A stretch of DNA of 64,000 nucleotides from Desulfuromonas sp. KJ2020 (GCF_024197615.1 NZ_JAKUKE010000001.1:896424-960423); one strand, 5' to 3'; positions 7,674 through 14,831 are shown, numbered from the stretch's first letter. Numbers and translations: made by a program. Notes: generated by a model from the sequence alone, not told the origin.

Positions 7674-9002
7674 ATGCCCAAAGTAGACCACTGCAAACAG
7701 TTGACCGTCATATTGAACAGCGTCGCCGACGGTGTCTTCACTGTTGACGATCGTATGCGGATCACTCTTTTCAATAAGGCCGCAGAGGAAATTACGGGGT
7801 TTACCGAAGAAGAGGCCATGGGGCGCCATTGCCATGATATTTTCCGCACGGATGTCTGCTTTACGTCCTGCCCTGTCAAGGAAGCTCTGGAGTCTGGGCA
7901 ACCGGTTATAAACCGCGAGGTTGATATTATCACCAAGGAGGGAAAGAAAGTCCCCATCTCGATCAGTGCATCGGTGCTGAAGGATGAAAATGGTAAGCCT
8001 TTGGGTGGTGTGGAGACCTTTCGGGACCAATCTCTGATTTACGCTCTCAAAAAAGAGATAGAAGAAAAATACACATTTCATGATCTGGTCAGTCGCAATC
8101 CCGCTATGCGACGCCTTTTTGATGTTTTGCCCGATATTGCCTCCAGCGAAGCGACCGTGTTGTTAAAAGGAGAAAGTGGGACGGGAAAAGAGCTTTTTGC
8201 GCAGGCCATTCATGACTTAAGTCCCAGACGGAAGGGGCCCTTAGTTATTGTCAACTGTGGTGCCCTGCCCGAGCCTCTTCTAGAGGCCGAAATATTCGGG
8301 GCCCGACGAGGTGCCTATACTGGGTCCATCGAGAATCGGCCCGGGCGCCTTGAAATGGCCGAGGGAGGCACGCTTTTTCTCGATGAAATTGGAGACTTGC
8401 CTCTCCCTTTGCAGGTAAAGCTGCTCCGCGTTCTGGAAAATCATGAATATCAGCCCTTAGGAGCGAGAAGCCCACAAAAGGCTGATGTCCGCTTTCTTAC
8501 GGCCACAAACTGTGATCTCGAAGATATGGTCGAAAAAGGCACTTTCCGTCGGGACCTGTTTTTTCGAATCAATGTGGTGGCGTTGCAAATTCCTCCTCTG
8601 CGAGAGCGCCCGGAGGATGTTCCTTTGTTGATCGATGTTTTTCTGGACCGCTTTAATCGGACCTACGGTAAGAAGATCAGGGGCTTTTCCGGAGAGGCGC
8701 TTCAACTTCTCCTCAGTCATTCATATCCCGGCAATGTAAGAGAACTTCTGAACCTGGTCGAACAGACCGTTATCCTTTGTCGAAGCGGGGAGATAGGGGT
8801 CGAGCATCTTCCCGCCGGATTCCTCGAGGCCAGCGACCGCGATGAAGACGTCAGTTTCGGCCGACGAAGTCGCATTAATAAGGCCATTCTTCAAGATTTG
8901 CTTGCCCGTTACGAAGGAAACCGGACCAAGGTCGCCAAGGAATTGGGGGTGGATCGGACCACCTTGTGGCGTTGGATGAAAAAATTTGATTTAAGCAACT
9001 AA
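7674..9002 (+). CDS. PAS-AAA+ sigma54-dependent transcriptional activator
   Basis: About 442 residues: an N-terminal PAS domain (about 8-118), the sigma54-activating AAA+ domain (about 135-370) and a C-terminal Fis-type helix-turn-helix (about 395-440, NRTKVAKELGVDRTTLWRWM). Walker A GESGTGKE is at 166-173 and Walker B GTLFLDE at 232-238. The sigma54-contact loop reads GAYTGS rather than GAFTGA. The PAS domain has cysteines C53, C62 and C66 in a CH-x-IFR...C...CP pattern that could sense redox or bind a cofactor. There is no receiver domain. No clear ribosome site is seen; TTG at 7668 is an alternative start. It lies between two electron-transfer/small-protein loci that it may control. Confidence 0.9.
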   Translation: MPKVDHCKQLTVILNSVADGVFTVDDRMRITLFNKAAEEITGFTEEEAMGRHCHDIFRTDVCFTSCPVKEALESGQPVINREVDIITKEGKKVPISISASVLKDENGKPLGGVETFRDQSLIYALKKEIEEKYTFHDLVSRNPAMRRLFDVLPDIASSEATVLLKGESGTGKELFAQAIHDLSPRRKGPLVIVNCGALPEPLLEAEIFGARRGAYTGSIENRPGRLEMAEGGTLFLDEIGDLPLPLQVKLLRVLENHEYQPLGARSPQKADVRFLTATNCDLEDMVEKGTFRRDLFFRINVVALQIPPLRERPEDVPLLIDVFLDRFNRTYGKKIRGFSGEALQLLLSHSYPGNVRELLNLVEQTVILCRSGEIGVEHLPAGFLEASDRDEDVSFGRRSRINKAILQDLLARYEGNRTKVAKELGVDRTTLWRWMKKFDLSN

Positions 9003-9028
9003 CATTTAAGAGCGAATAGTATAACCCT

Positions 9029-9070
9029 AAGCGCGCCTTCCTATCCGGAAGGCGCGCTTTTTTTATTTTT
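9029..9070 (+). terminator. Strong intrinsic terminator after the sigma54 activator gene
   Basis: A 13-bp perfect stem (9029-9041 with 9047-9059), 5-nt loop, then a T-rich run. It separates the activator gene from the small-protein cluster. Confidence 0.92.
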
Positions 9071-9369
9071 AAAAGCAGAAAGACTCTTGTTGCAATAAGA
9101 CGATGTTGCATATGGCAACATGTTGCAAATATGTTGCAACAATGGGACAGCCCGCCAAATCAGGCATTAGGACGTATTAAGCCTATTGCATTGTGCATCA
9201 GTGTTGCAGGCGCAACGTCTGGGCTGCGGCTTGTTTTTCTGAAAACCATGGGCGATCAGCCGTAACTAATTGAAATACTCCAGAAAAAACGGAAAAAATT
9301 AAAAAAATAGTTTTTGGCACAACTCTTGGAATATTAGAGATCAAACAACAACGGGCGTGGAGATAAGCC
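9071..9369. promoter_or_regulatory. Regulatory region with multiple GTTGC/GCAAC palindromes
   Basis: No gene. It contains ATGTTGC-N5-GCAACAT (9103-9121), the perfect 10-bp TGTTGCAACA (9132-9141) and GTTGC-N4-GCAAC (9203-9216), plus single half-sites at 9089 and 9122. They lie about 100-210 bp upstream of the -24/-12 promoter at 9315, the usual place for enhancer sites of sigma54 activators. Confidence 0.7.
9315..9329 (+). promoter_or_regulatory. Sigma54 (-24/-12) promoter
   Basis: TGGCAC-N5-TTGG, matching the TGGCAC-N5-TTGC consensus except the last base, with the GG and G elements 12 bp apart. Transcription would start near 9340, about 30 bp before the gene at 9370. Confidence 0.75.
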
Positions 9370-9729
9370 ATGGGTAGTCAACATCTTAGAATGAAGTCGG
9401 GTCAAAAAATCGCGGTTCCCTACTATGGGGCCCTGGTGAGACCAAAATCGGGGTTTGAGAGTCTCTATCTTGTTGCAGATGTTGCAGGTGGAACTGCGGG
9501 TGCGTTGCAATTTGAGGTGTGTGTCTGGGATAAAAATAGAAGGCCCAAAATTGCTGACTGGTTGCAGGAAATTGGAGTGAAAGGTGTAATTTGCAGTGAT
9601 GAGAAAGTAGAAATGGAAGAATTATTGGCCTGCGAAGGAATCTGGCTGGAAAAAGGGAGAATTGGAGATGCTTCGGACCTGGTAGCCATGTATGTCAACA
9701 GCATGAATGGCAACGGAAACATTAACTAA
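9370..9729 (+). CDS. Diverged NifX-like protein (119 aa), paralogue of the 10792 product
   Basis: A soluble 119-residue protein, first gene after the sigma54 promoter. KIAVPYYGALVRP, SLYLVADV, WLQEIGVKGVIC and ACEGIWL follow the order of the dinitrogenase-iron-molybdenum-cofactor fold (ribonuclease-H-like, as in NifX and the NifB C-terminus), and align with the 10792 product (IAIPYYGAIMRP, LYFIADV, WLRDKGVSGLVC). Family assignment is by motif order only. No nif genes are present, so a role in nitrogenase is unlikely. A GGAG site lies 7 nt upstream. Confidence 0.7.
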   Translation: MGSQHLRMKSGQKIAVPYYGALVRPKSGFESLYLVADVAGGTAGALQFEVCVWDKNRRPKIADWLQEIGVKGVICSDEKVEMEELLACEGIWLEKGRIGDASDLVAMYVNSMNGNGNIN

Positions 9730-9748
9730 CAGCAAAGGAAGGTGTCTT

Positions 9749-9892
9749 ATGAGAGTTGAAAACAGCAAAAGTAAGCCGGTAAGTGACAAATATCTTCGCA
9801 ATACCCTGATGGCCATGGGAGTGGTTGCACTGTCAGCCAGTCTTTATGTCGCATGGCCAGCCCTGGTGCATCTGGGCAGTAAAATGATTTAA
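9749..9892 (+). CDS. Small single-span membrane protein (47 aa) with MRVEN leader
   Basis: Unknown function. The N-terminus MRVENSKSKPVSDKY matches the M-[RK]-x-E-N-x3-[TS]-x-P pattern of its neighbours at 9932, 10128 and 10792. One membrane span follows with a Trp near its end (YVAWPALVHLGSKMI); the Cys-Gly-Gly part seen in other members is absent. AAGGAAGG precedes the ATG, 20 bp after the previous gene, so it is co-transcribed. Confidence 0.75.
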   Translation: MRVENSKSKPVSDKYLRNTLMAMGVVALSASLYVAWPALVHLGSKMI

Positions 9893-9931
9893 GCGGTAAC
9901 GCCAAAAAACCTTTAAAAAACGGAGGAATTT

Positions 9932-10093
9932 ATGAGAACAGAAAATATTATCACCGATCCGATCAAGACCACCTATAAGTATGGCGTTTATAGTGCTATG
10001 GGATTTGTTGGCCTCTCTCTTGCGGCTTTTATCGCCTGGTCCTTTACCTGTGCAGGTGGTGCATTGGTCGAAGTGATTGGCAAAATGGTGTAG
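9932..10093 (+). CDS. Small single-span membrane protein (53 aa), W-x3-C-x-G-G family
   Basis: Unknown function. MRTENIITDPIKTTYK leader, one membrane span, then FIAWSFTCAGGALVE. It is a close tandem paralogue of the next gene, about 70% identical by eye. A CGGAGG site lies 6 nt upstream. The single Cys at the membrane edge followed by Gly-Gly, conserved in several members, is the most likely functional site (metal, heme or disulfide), but this is inference. Confidence 0.8.
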   Translation: MRTENIITDPIKTTYKYGVYSAMGFVGLSLAAFIAWSFTCAGGALVEVIGKMV

Positions 10094-10127
10094 CAGATCG
10101 AATAAACTTACAGGATTGGAGGCAGCT

Positions 10128-10289
10128 ATGAAAACCGAAAACATTATAACGGAACCCATCAAAACAACTTACAAGGTTGGTGTTTACAGTGCGGTGGCAT
10201 TTGTTGGGATTTTCCTGGCAGCCTTCATATCCTGGTCTTTCTGCTGTGCAGGTGGCGCTATCATCGAAGGGTTGAGCAAACTGGTTTAA
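10128..10289 (+). CDS. Small single-span membrane protein (53 aa), tandem paralogue
   Basis: Same length and layout as the preceding gene: MKTENIITEPIKTTYK leader, one span, FISWSFCCAGGAIIE. It differs by carrying two adjacent cysteines. A TTGGAGG site precedes the ATG. The pair looks like a recent tandem duplication in which leader and W-x3-C-x-G-G motif were kept. Confidence 0.8.
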   Translation: MKTENIITEPIKTTYKVGVYSAVAFVGIFLAAFISWSFCCAGGAIIEGLSKLV

Positions 10290-10334
10290 AAAGCAGGCAA
10301 TAGGGCTAGAAGCAGGACAGAAAGGGGGTCGGTG

Positions 10335-10493
10335 ATGATGTTGAGCGCAAGTAATAAGCCGATTGGTTTGGGTGCTGGTTTGGGCATGGTTGCCGCACTT
10401 GTCCTCATAGGTTTTATCACCTCCCTCTTTCTGTTGTGGTCCGTGTCCTGTCTGGGCGGGAGCGCTATCTTTGTCGTCGGAGGATTTTGCTAA
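10335..10493 (+). CDS. Small single-span membrane protein (52 aa), W-x3-C-x-G-G family
   Basis: N-terminus MMLSASNKPIGLG, one long span, then LLWSVSCLGGSAIFVVGGFC; the last residue is also Cys. An AAAGGGGG site lies upstream; ATG at 10338 is an equally possible start. The leader is shorter and diverged, but the W-x3-C-x-G-G motif is intact. It is the last gene of the first small-protein run, before a regulatory gap. Confidence 0.75.
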   Translation: MMLSASNKPIGLGAGLGMVAALVLIGFITSLFLLWSVSCLGGSAIFVVGGFC

Positions 10494-10791
10494 AAATATG
10501 GGATGGCATTAGAGGGTAGTCACCAGGCGTTGCAAAGAGAATTCAGTGCATCAGGTGTTGCAATTAAATGAAACACTTAAGTGGTCAATATGGGGAAAGA
10601 ATCGGCATGATGAGGGGTGAAAATGAAAAACAGCGTTGCAAGTGCAACGCTAGTGTTTTCGACTTTCCAGTGTAGTTTTCGAGCATATAGGTTAACTGCT
10701 TGAAATAATGGTTAAATAATAAATATTGCAAAGTCGTAATTATAGGCATGACTTTTGGATTAAATACAAGAGGTTTGGAAAGAGGGGGTCT
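10494..10791. promoter_or_regulatory. Second regulatory gap with a GTTGC-N4-GCAAC palindrome
   Basis: No gene. The palindrome at 10632-10651 has 9-bp arms (AGCGTTGCA / TGCAACGCT) around AG and matches the 9203 site at 13 of 15 positions across GTTGC-N4-GCAACG. Two further GTTGCAA half-sites lie at 10529 and 10557. A weak -24/-12-like element (AGG-N9-TTGA, 10689-10703) follows at enhancer distance. It probably drives the second run of genes starting at 10792. Confidence 0.6.
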
Positions 10792-11172
10792 ATGAGAGCC
10801 GAAAATAGTGTAACCAAGCCCCTTTCAGGCGTATATCGGCACTTGTTGGAAAAAGACGAGTGCAATCGAATAGCTATTCCCTACTACGGCGCCATCATGA
10901 GGCCGGGAGTTGGTGTCGAAAAGCTTTATTTTATTGCAGATGTAGATAAGAAAAATTTTTCTCTAAAGAGAGTATTTCTGGAGGTCTGGAATTCGAAGAT
11001 TTCACCAGAACTGCCAGGATGGCTACGTGACAAGGGTGTGAGTGGACTGGTCTGCCGTGATGGATGTCGGAGTTACCTTCAACCGATGGAGACAGCAGGA
11101 ATTAAGGTTCTGTTGGATAAGACCCTTGATCTGGCCTGGATTGAAGGAATGGCGGCGACGTCGAGAAGATAA
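10792..11172 (+). CDS. Diverged NifX-like protein (126 aa) with the small-peptide leader
   Basis: Begins MRAENSVTKPLSGVY, the same leader pattern as the membrane peptides at 9749-10289, but then continues as a soluble protein aligning with the 9370 product (IAIPYYGAIMRP, KLYFIADV, WLRDKGVSGLVC, ETAGIKVLL). The distal part resembles the G-[IV]-K-V end of NifX/NifB-C domains. The start has an AGAGGGGG site; the frame is open to 10726 without support. Function unknown. The shared leader suggests a common partner or signal. Confidence 0.75.
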   Translation: MRAENSVTKPLSGVYRHLLEKDECNRIAIPYYGAIMRPGVGVEKLYFIADVDKKNFSLKRVFLEVWNSKISPELPGWLRDKGVSGLVCRDGCRSYLQPMETAGIKVLLDKTLDLAWIEGMAATSRR

Positions 11173-11218
11173 GTTTCCGTCTAGCTTGTAATGAAGCTTA
11201 TTTCGTAAGAGGTGGAAC

Positions 11219-11650
11219 GTGAGGATCGCCATTACAGCCAGAGGGTCCCACCCTTCCAGTGAGGTTGATGAATGTTTTGGGCGAGCGTATTGGTTTCTGA
11301 TTTTTGAAACAAAAAACGGAGACTATATCGCCGTCGATAATTCTGAAATTAGAAATTCGCAGGAAAATGCTGGAGTCAAAGCAGCAGACCTGCTTGAGGA
11401 TAAAAAAGTTGATGTGCTGTTGACGGGAGAGACCGGTCCGAAAGCTTTCAGGTCACTACTGGAAAAGGGGATAAAGGTGTGTCATGGAGCCTCTGGGGCA
11501 GTCGAAGATGCTCTAAACGCTTGGTTAAGAGGAGAGATGACTGAGGCTGAGCACGCCAATAGCCCAGGTAGTCCCTATTGCCTGGTCGTTCAATCAAAAA
11601 CTACACAGGTCGATGCACCTAAGGTCCTACTCGATCTGCTGAAAACATAG
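11219..11650 (+). CDS. NifX/NifB-C-type dinitrogenase iron-molybdenum cofactor family protein
   Basis: A 143-residue cytosolic protein with the standard family layout: MRIAITARGSHPSSEVDECFGRA (family hallmark: conserved small loop then C/H-F-G-R-A), FLIFETKNGDY, AGVKAADLLEDKKVDVLLTGETGP and LLEKGIKVCHGASG. Outside nif clusters these proteins have uncertain roles, with Fe-S or metal-cofactor carriage usually proposed. The start is GTG at 11219 behind AGAGGTGG. It is the third member of this fold in the cluster and the only canonical one. Confidence 0.85.
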   Translation: MRIAITARGSHPSSEVDECFGRAYWFLIFETKNGDYIAVDNSEIRNSQENAGVKAADLLEDKKVDVLLTGETGPKAFRSLLEKGIKVCHGASGAVEDALNAWLRGEMTEAEHANSPGSPYCLVVQSKTTQVDAPKVLLDLLKT

Positions 11651-11698
11651 ATCGGTTTTCTGCTGTAATTCGAAAAGGCGGAGACCATGGAGGTTTGT

Positions 11699-11860
11699 AT
11701 GAAAAAACATTATAAATTCTTTAAAGTTTTAAATTCATTTTACAGGATCGGTTTATACAACATTGTCGCTGCCATGGTTGTATGGTGTTCGATATTTGTT
11801 ATCTGGTCCATTGTGAACTTTGTCGTGACGTCGAAGGTAGGATCGGGTGTTTTTATATAG
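11699..11860 (+). CDS. Small single-span membrane protein (53 aa)
   Basis: Unknown. A strongly basic/aromatic N-terminus (MKKHYKFFKVLNSFYR) leads into one span with VVWCSIFVIWSIVNFV. It keeps the FVIWS core but has N where the family Cys would be, and a Cys six residues before the Trp. The ATG at 11699 (GGAGG 5 nt upstream) gives exactly 53 residues, like its neighbours; an in-frame ATG at 11687 would add four. Confidence 0.7.
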   Translation: MKKHYKFFKVLNSFYRIGLYNIVAAMVVWCSIFVIWSIVNFVVTSKVGSGVFI

Positions 11861-11887
11861 TTCCGTGGATTAAAAAGGACTTTTTAA

Positions 11888-12049
11888 ATGAAACCACCGT
11901 TCCCTCTTAGTATTGAAATTAGACACTTTTTTAAAATAAGCCTGTTCATTGTTATAACGATGATCGGTCTTGCCGTGTCTGCTTTCATTCTTTGGGCCGT
12001 ATTTTGTATGGGGTCTGCCTGTGTTCAGGTTTTGTCCGCCGCACATTAA
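11888..12049 (+). CDS. Small single-span membrane protein (53 aa), W-x3-C-x-G family
   Basis: MKPPFPLSIEIRHFFK leader, one span, then FILWAVFCMGSACVQVLSAAH, a W-x3-C-x-G-S variant with a second Cys four residues on. It starts 27 bp after the previous gene and no good ribosome site is visible, so translation may be coupled. Same 53-residue length as the other members. Confidence 0.7.
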   Translation: MKPPFPLSIEIRHFFKISLFIVITMIGLAVSAFILWAVFCMGSACVQVLSAAH

Positions 12050-12171
12050 CAGGCCGGGTATTTGGGGAAGAGAAAAAGGTCGAAAGCATTAATTTGGGCA
12101 ATAATCAATAAAGAGACCTGGCTTCTCAATTCGACAAGTTGATCTCTAAATTTTTTGTGCTAAATGATGAA

Positions 12172-12939
12172 ATGAACCACTTATCCGGACCTATGGATTT
12201 TTGGAAAACGGATTTATGGCCGACCAGTAAGCCAACGGAGAGGGTTCAAGGAAACAAATGCCCCTCTTGCGGAGCCACCAAAACCTATAAGCTGGGAGAT
12301 GGCCGAAAAAAGTGCGGAATTTGCGCCAAAAAGTTCAGTCAGGGCCCCAGGAAAAGACGAATTTCAAAAATCCTGTTAAGGCAGGTAGTGCAACAGTTCA
12401 TCGCCATGGTGCCGGCAAAGCAGGCCGCTGGAGTCGTCGGCATTAATCATAAAACGGCCCTTAAAGTTTACACGGACATACGGCTGGCTCTACTTCGAGA
12501 GAATCAGCAACTGGCCCTTCAATATATGAAGGAGTGCAATCCAGCGACAGATATTTCTACAGGTATCCCTGAAGAGAAGACGCTTCCGTTGTTCGCAGTG
12601 GTGACTCTGCACCGGAAAATTGTGTTGTTGCCCACTTTGTACAAAGGCCTGCGGGTTAAAGTCAATTTCCCTGCATCCGTAATTTATGCAGATCGAATCA
12701 CTGCCATGACGCTTGATTATGAAAAGTTTGAGCAAAAAACCCTTGGGAGCCACGCTGCATCATGCTCGGCAAAACCGTGGTTTTTTTGGCCTTATGCCAA
12801 GGAGCAATTAAAGATGTATCACGGCGGAATGAAGGTCAATTTTTGGCTTTTCCTGCATGAAATGGCCTTCCGATTCAACATTTCCCTTTCTGGCGATCAA
12901 GAGGAGGACCTCATCGATAACCTTGTCGCCTGTTTATAG
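12172..12939 (+). CDS. IS1595/ISXO2-like transposase-derived protein, catalytic residues degenerate
   Basis: About 255 residues (TTG at 12139 and ATG at 12193 are alternative starts; none has a good ribosome site). A zinc ribbon (C30/C33, C48/C51) is followed by a helix-turn-helix-like region (about 63-100) and a remnant of the ISXO2 domain: LFAVVTLHRKIVLL, VIYADRITAM, and a tail FWPYAKEQLK...HEMAFRFN matching the family's FWSxAK...KExEFRxN. The first acidic motif and the N-x-x-E motif cannot be recognised and no terminal repeats are seen, yet the frame is intact. A domesticated DNA-binding protein is the likely reading; it ends 53 bp before the CbcL-like gene. Confidence 0.65.
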   Translation: MNHLSGPMDFWKTDLWPTSKPTERVQGNKCPSCGATKTYKLGDGRKKCGICAKKFSQGPRKRRISKILLRQVVQQFIAMVPAKQAAGVVGINHKTALKVYTDIRLALLRENQQLALQYMKECNPATDISTGIPEEKTLPLFAVVTLHRKIVLLPTLYKGLRVKVNFPASVIYADRITAMTLDYEKFEQKTLGSHAASCSAKPWFFWPYAKEQLKMYHGGMKVNFWLFLHEMAFRFNISLSGDQEEDLIDNLVACL

Positions 12940-12992
12940 AATGATCGTTTGAAGCGGTCATGTGTTTTCACTTTTATTGGAGGAGCGATGAA

Positions 12993-14831
12993 ATGAAGTT
13001 CTGCCGAATTTTCACTGTAGTCCTTGGTGTGTGGCTGCTGGGCACTGCTGCCCCTGCCCTGGCCAAAATGGCCCCCGATCCGAATGCCTGTCTTCAGTGT
13101 CATGAAGATGTGGTATCAGCCGCCGAATTTATGGATTCGGTCCACGGAAAAAATGCCTGTACAAGCTGCCATGTAGAAGTTACCGATCTGGATGAGCACT
13201 TAGCAGGGAATATTGAAATAAGCCCGGTAAATTGCGCCACCTGTCATTCCACTGAGGATAAAGCTCACGCTGACAGCGTGCATGCCGAAAGCGGTATTGG
13301 CTGCGTTGAGTGCCACTCGGACATTCATGGCCAGCAAAAAATGGATAATTCCAAAGTGGCCTTGGTGGAAAAATGCAGTGAGTGCCACGATGTCGAAAGC
13401 TATGTCCAGTCAAGCCATGGGATGGCAATTGCGGCCGGCAAAAATGATTCCGCTGCCTGTAACGATTGCCATGGTGTTCACAACATAGCCAGGGTTCCGG
13501 ACCCGGATACGGCAGAAGGTGGCGCCTTCAAATCAGCACCCTGTATTGAATGTCACGCCGACGAAGAAAAAATGAAGCATGCCGGCGTCAATGCCCATGC
13601 GGTAGAAACCTACCTCGAAAGCTATCATGGTAAGAACTACCGCCTTGGCTTTCCTCAGCAGTCCGCTGGCTGTGCCGATTGCCACAGTGGTCATGGCGTT
13701 CTGCCGCCCAGTCATGCCGAGTCGACTATCGGCGAGGCGAAGATTGTCGAAACCTGTGCCACCTGCCATCCTAAAGCTACAGCTCAATTTACTAAATTTT
13801 ATGCTCATGGCGATCATGGGGATCGGGAAAATTACCCGATCATGTATTACACCTTTATCAGTATGACGGGTCTTCTGGTCGGAACGTTTGCCGTATTCTG
13901 GATTCACACTCTCCTGTGGATGTTCCGCGGTTTTGTAGAAAACAGACAGAAGGCTGCCGCTCTGGCTGCAGGACACGAAGAACATCATATCTCAGAAGCA
14001 CACAAACAATATCGACGGTTTGAAAAACGTCATATATTCCTGCATCTTACCGTAATAATCAGTTTCCTTGGGCTGTCCCTCACCGGTTTGCCTTTAAAGT
14101 TTGCTGATCAGCCTTGGGCTCAAACAATGATGTCGTTCTTTGGTGGCGTCCATTATGCAGGCCTTATTCACCGAGGGTGCGCGATCCTGACGTTCTACTA
14201 TTTTGTCGGCGCCATCCTGATGAGCATCGACTTCCTGTTTATCCGCAAGGACATCAAGGCCCACCCGTTTGTGAGGCTGTTCGGCCCCGACTCTTTGATG
14301 CCTAACTTCCGGGATGTCCGCGATGTAACCGCGATGGTGCGCTGGTTCTTTTTCAAAGGGCCCAAGCCGACTTTTGAGCGGTGGACTTACTGGGAAAAAT
14401 TTGATTTCCTCGCTGTCTTTTGGGGTATGTTTGCTATCGGCGGTTCCGGGCTGTTGCTGTGGTTCCCAGAAATCTTCGGAACCTTCCTGCCTGGCTGGAT
14501 GTTCAATGTGGCGACGATTGTCCATTCCGACGAGGCGTTGCTGGCCACAGGGTTCATTTTTACCGTCCACTTTTTCAACACCCATGGACGTCCGGAAAAA
14601 TTCCCTATGGATTTTGTTATCTTCAATGGCCAAATGTCCAAAGAAGAGTTTATTGAAGAGCGCGGCGATCAATGGAAGCGTTACGAAGAAGAGGGCACGA
14701 CGGAGAATTACGTCGTCACTAAACCCAGTGGAGTGCTGTATGATTTCTTCTTCAAAGGGTTTGGTTTCCTTGCTTTCTTTACAGGAATCACCCTGGCTAT
14801 CCTGATGTTGTACGCTTTCATCAGCGGATAG
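12993..14831 (+). CDS. cbcL: CbcL-like fusion: nine-heme cytochrome c with C-terminal b-type membrane domain
   Basis: A 612-residue inner-membrane menaquinol:cytochrome oxidoreductase by comparison with Geobacter CbcL, which is used at low redox potential in metal and electrode reduction. A signal peptide (1-24) precedes nine CxxCH motifs starting at C33, C56, C81, C104, C128, C156, C184, C227 and C255. About six hydrophobic spans follow from residue 284, with histidines (HTLLW, HLTV, HRG, HSDE, HFFN) suited to two b hemes as in the formate dehydrogenase/HydC gamma family. The start at 12993 has a TTGGAGGAG site. The match in size, heme count and fusion order is good; orthology is not proven. 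Confidence 0.82.
   Translation: MKFCRIFTVVLGVWLLGTAAPALAKMAPDPNACLQCHEDVVSAAEFMDSVHGKNACTSCHVEVTDLDEHLAGNIEISPVNCATCHSTEDKAHADSVHAESGIGCVECHSDIHGQQKMDNSKVALVEKCSECHDVESYVQSSHGMAIAAGKNDSAACNDCHGVHNIARVPDPDTAEGGAFKSAPCIECHADEEKMKHAGVNAHAVETYLESYHGKNYRLGFPQQSAGCADCHSGHGVLPPSHAESTIGEAKIVETCATCHPKATAQFTKFYAHGDHGDRENYPIMYYTFISMTGLLVGTFAVFWIHTLLWMFRGFVENRQKAAALAAGHEEHHISEAHKQYRRFEKRHIFLHLTVIISFLGLSLTGLPLKFADQPWAQTMMSFFGGVHYAGLIHRGCAILTFYYFVGAILMSIDFLFIRKDIKAHPFVRLFGPDSLMPNFRDVRDVTAMVRWFFFKGPKPTFERWTYWEKFDFLAVFWGMFAIGGSGLLLWFPEIFGTFLPGWMFNVATIVHSDEALLATGFIFTVHFFNTHGRPEKFPMDFVIFNGQMSKEEFIEERGDQWKRYEEEGTTENYVVTKPSGVLYDFFFKGFGFLAFFTGITLAILMLYAFISG

Noticed and set aside
9471-9570. Cluster of TTGCA motifs inside the first NifX-like gene as operators
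   Set aside because: They fall in frame as Val-Ala and Leu-Gln codons and lack paired GCAAC arms at constant spacing.
11219-11650. Nitrogen-fixation gene nifX
   Set aside because: The fold family matches, but no nif structural or assembly gene is in the window; non-nif members are common.
12172-12939. Active insertion sequence
   Set aside because: No terminal inverted repeats or target duplication seen and the catalytic motifs are not recognisable.
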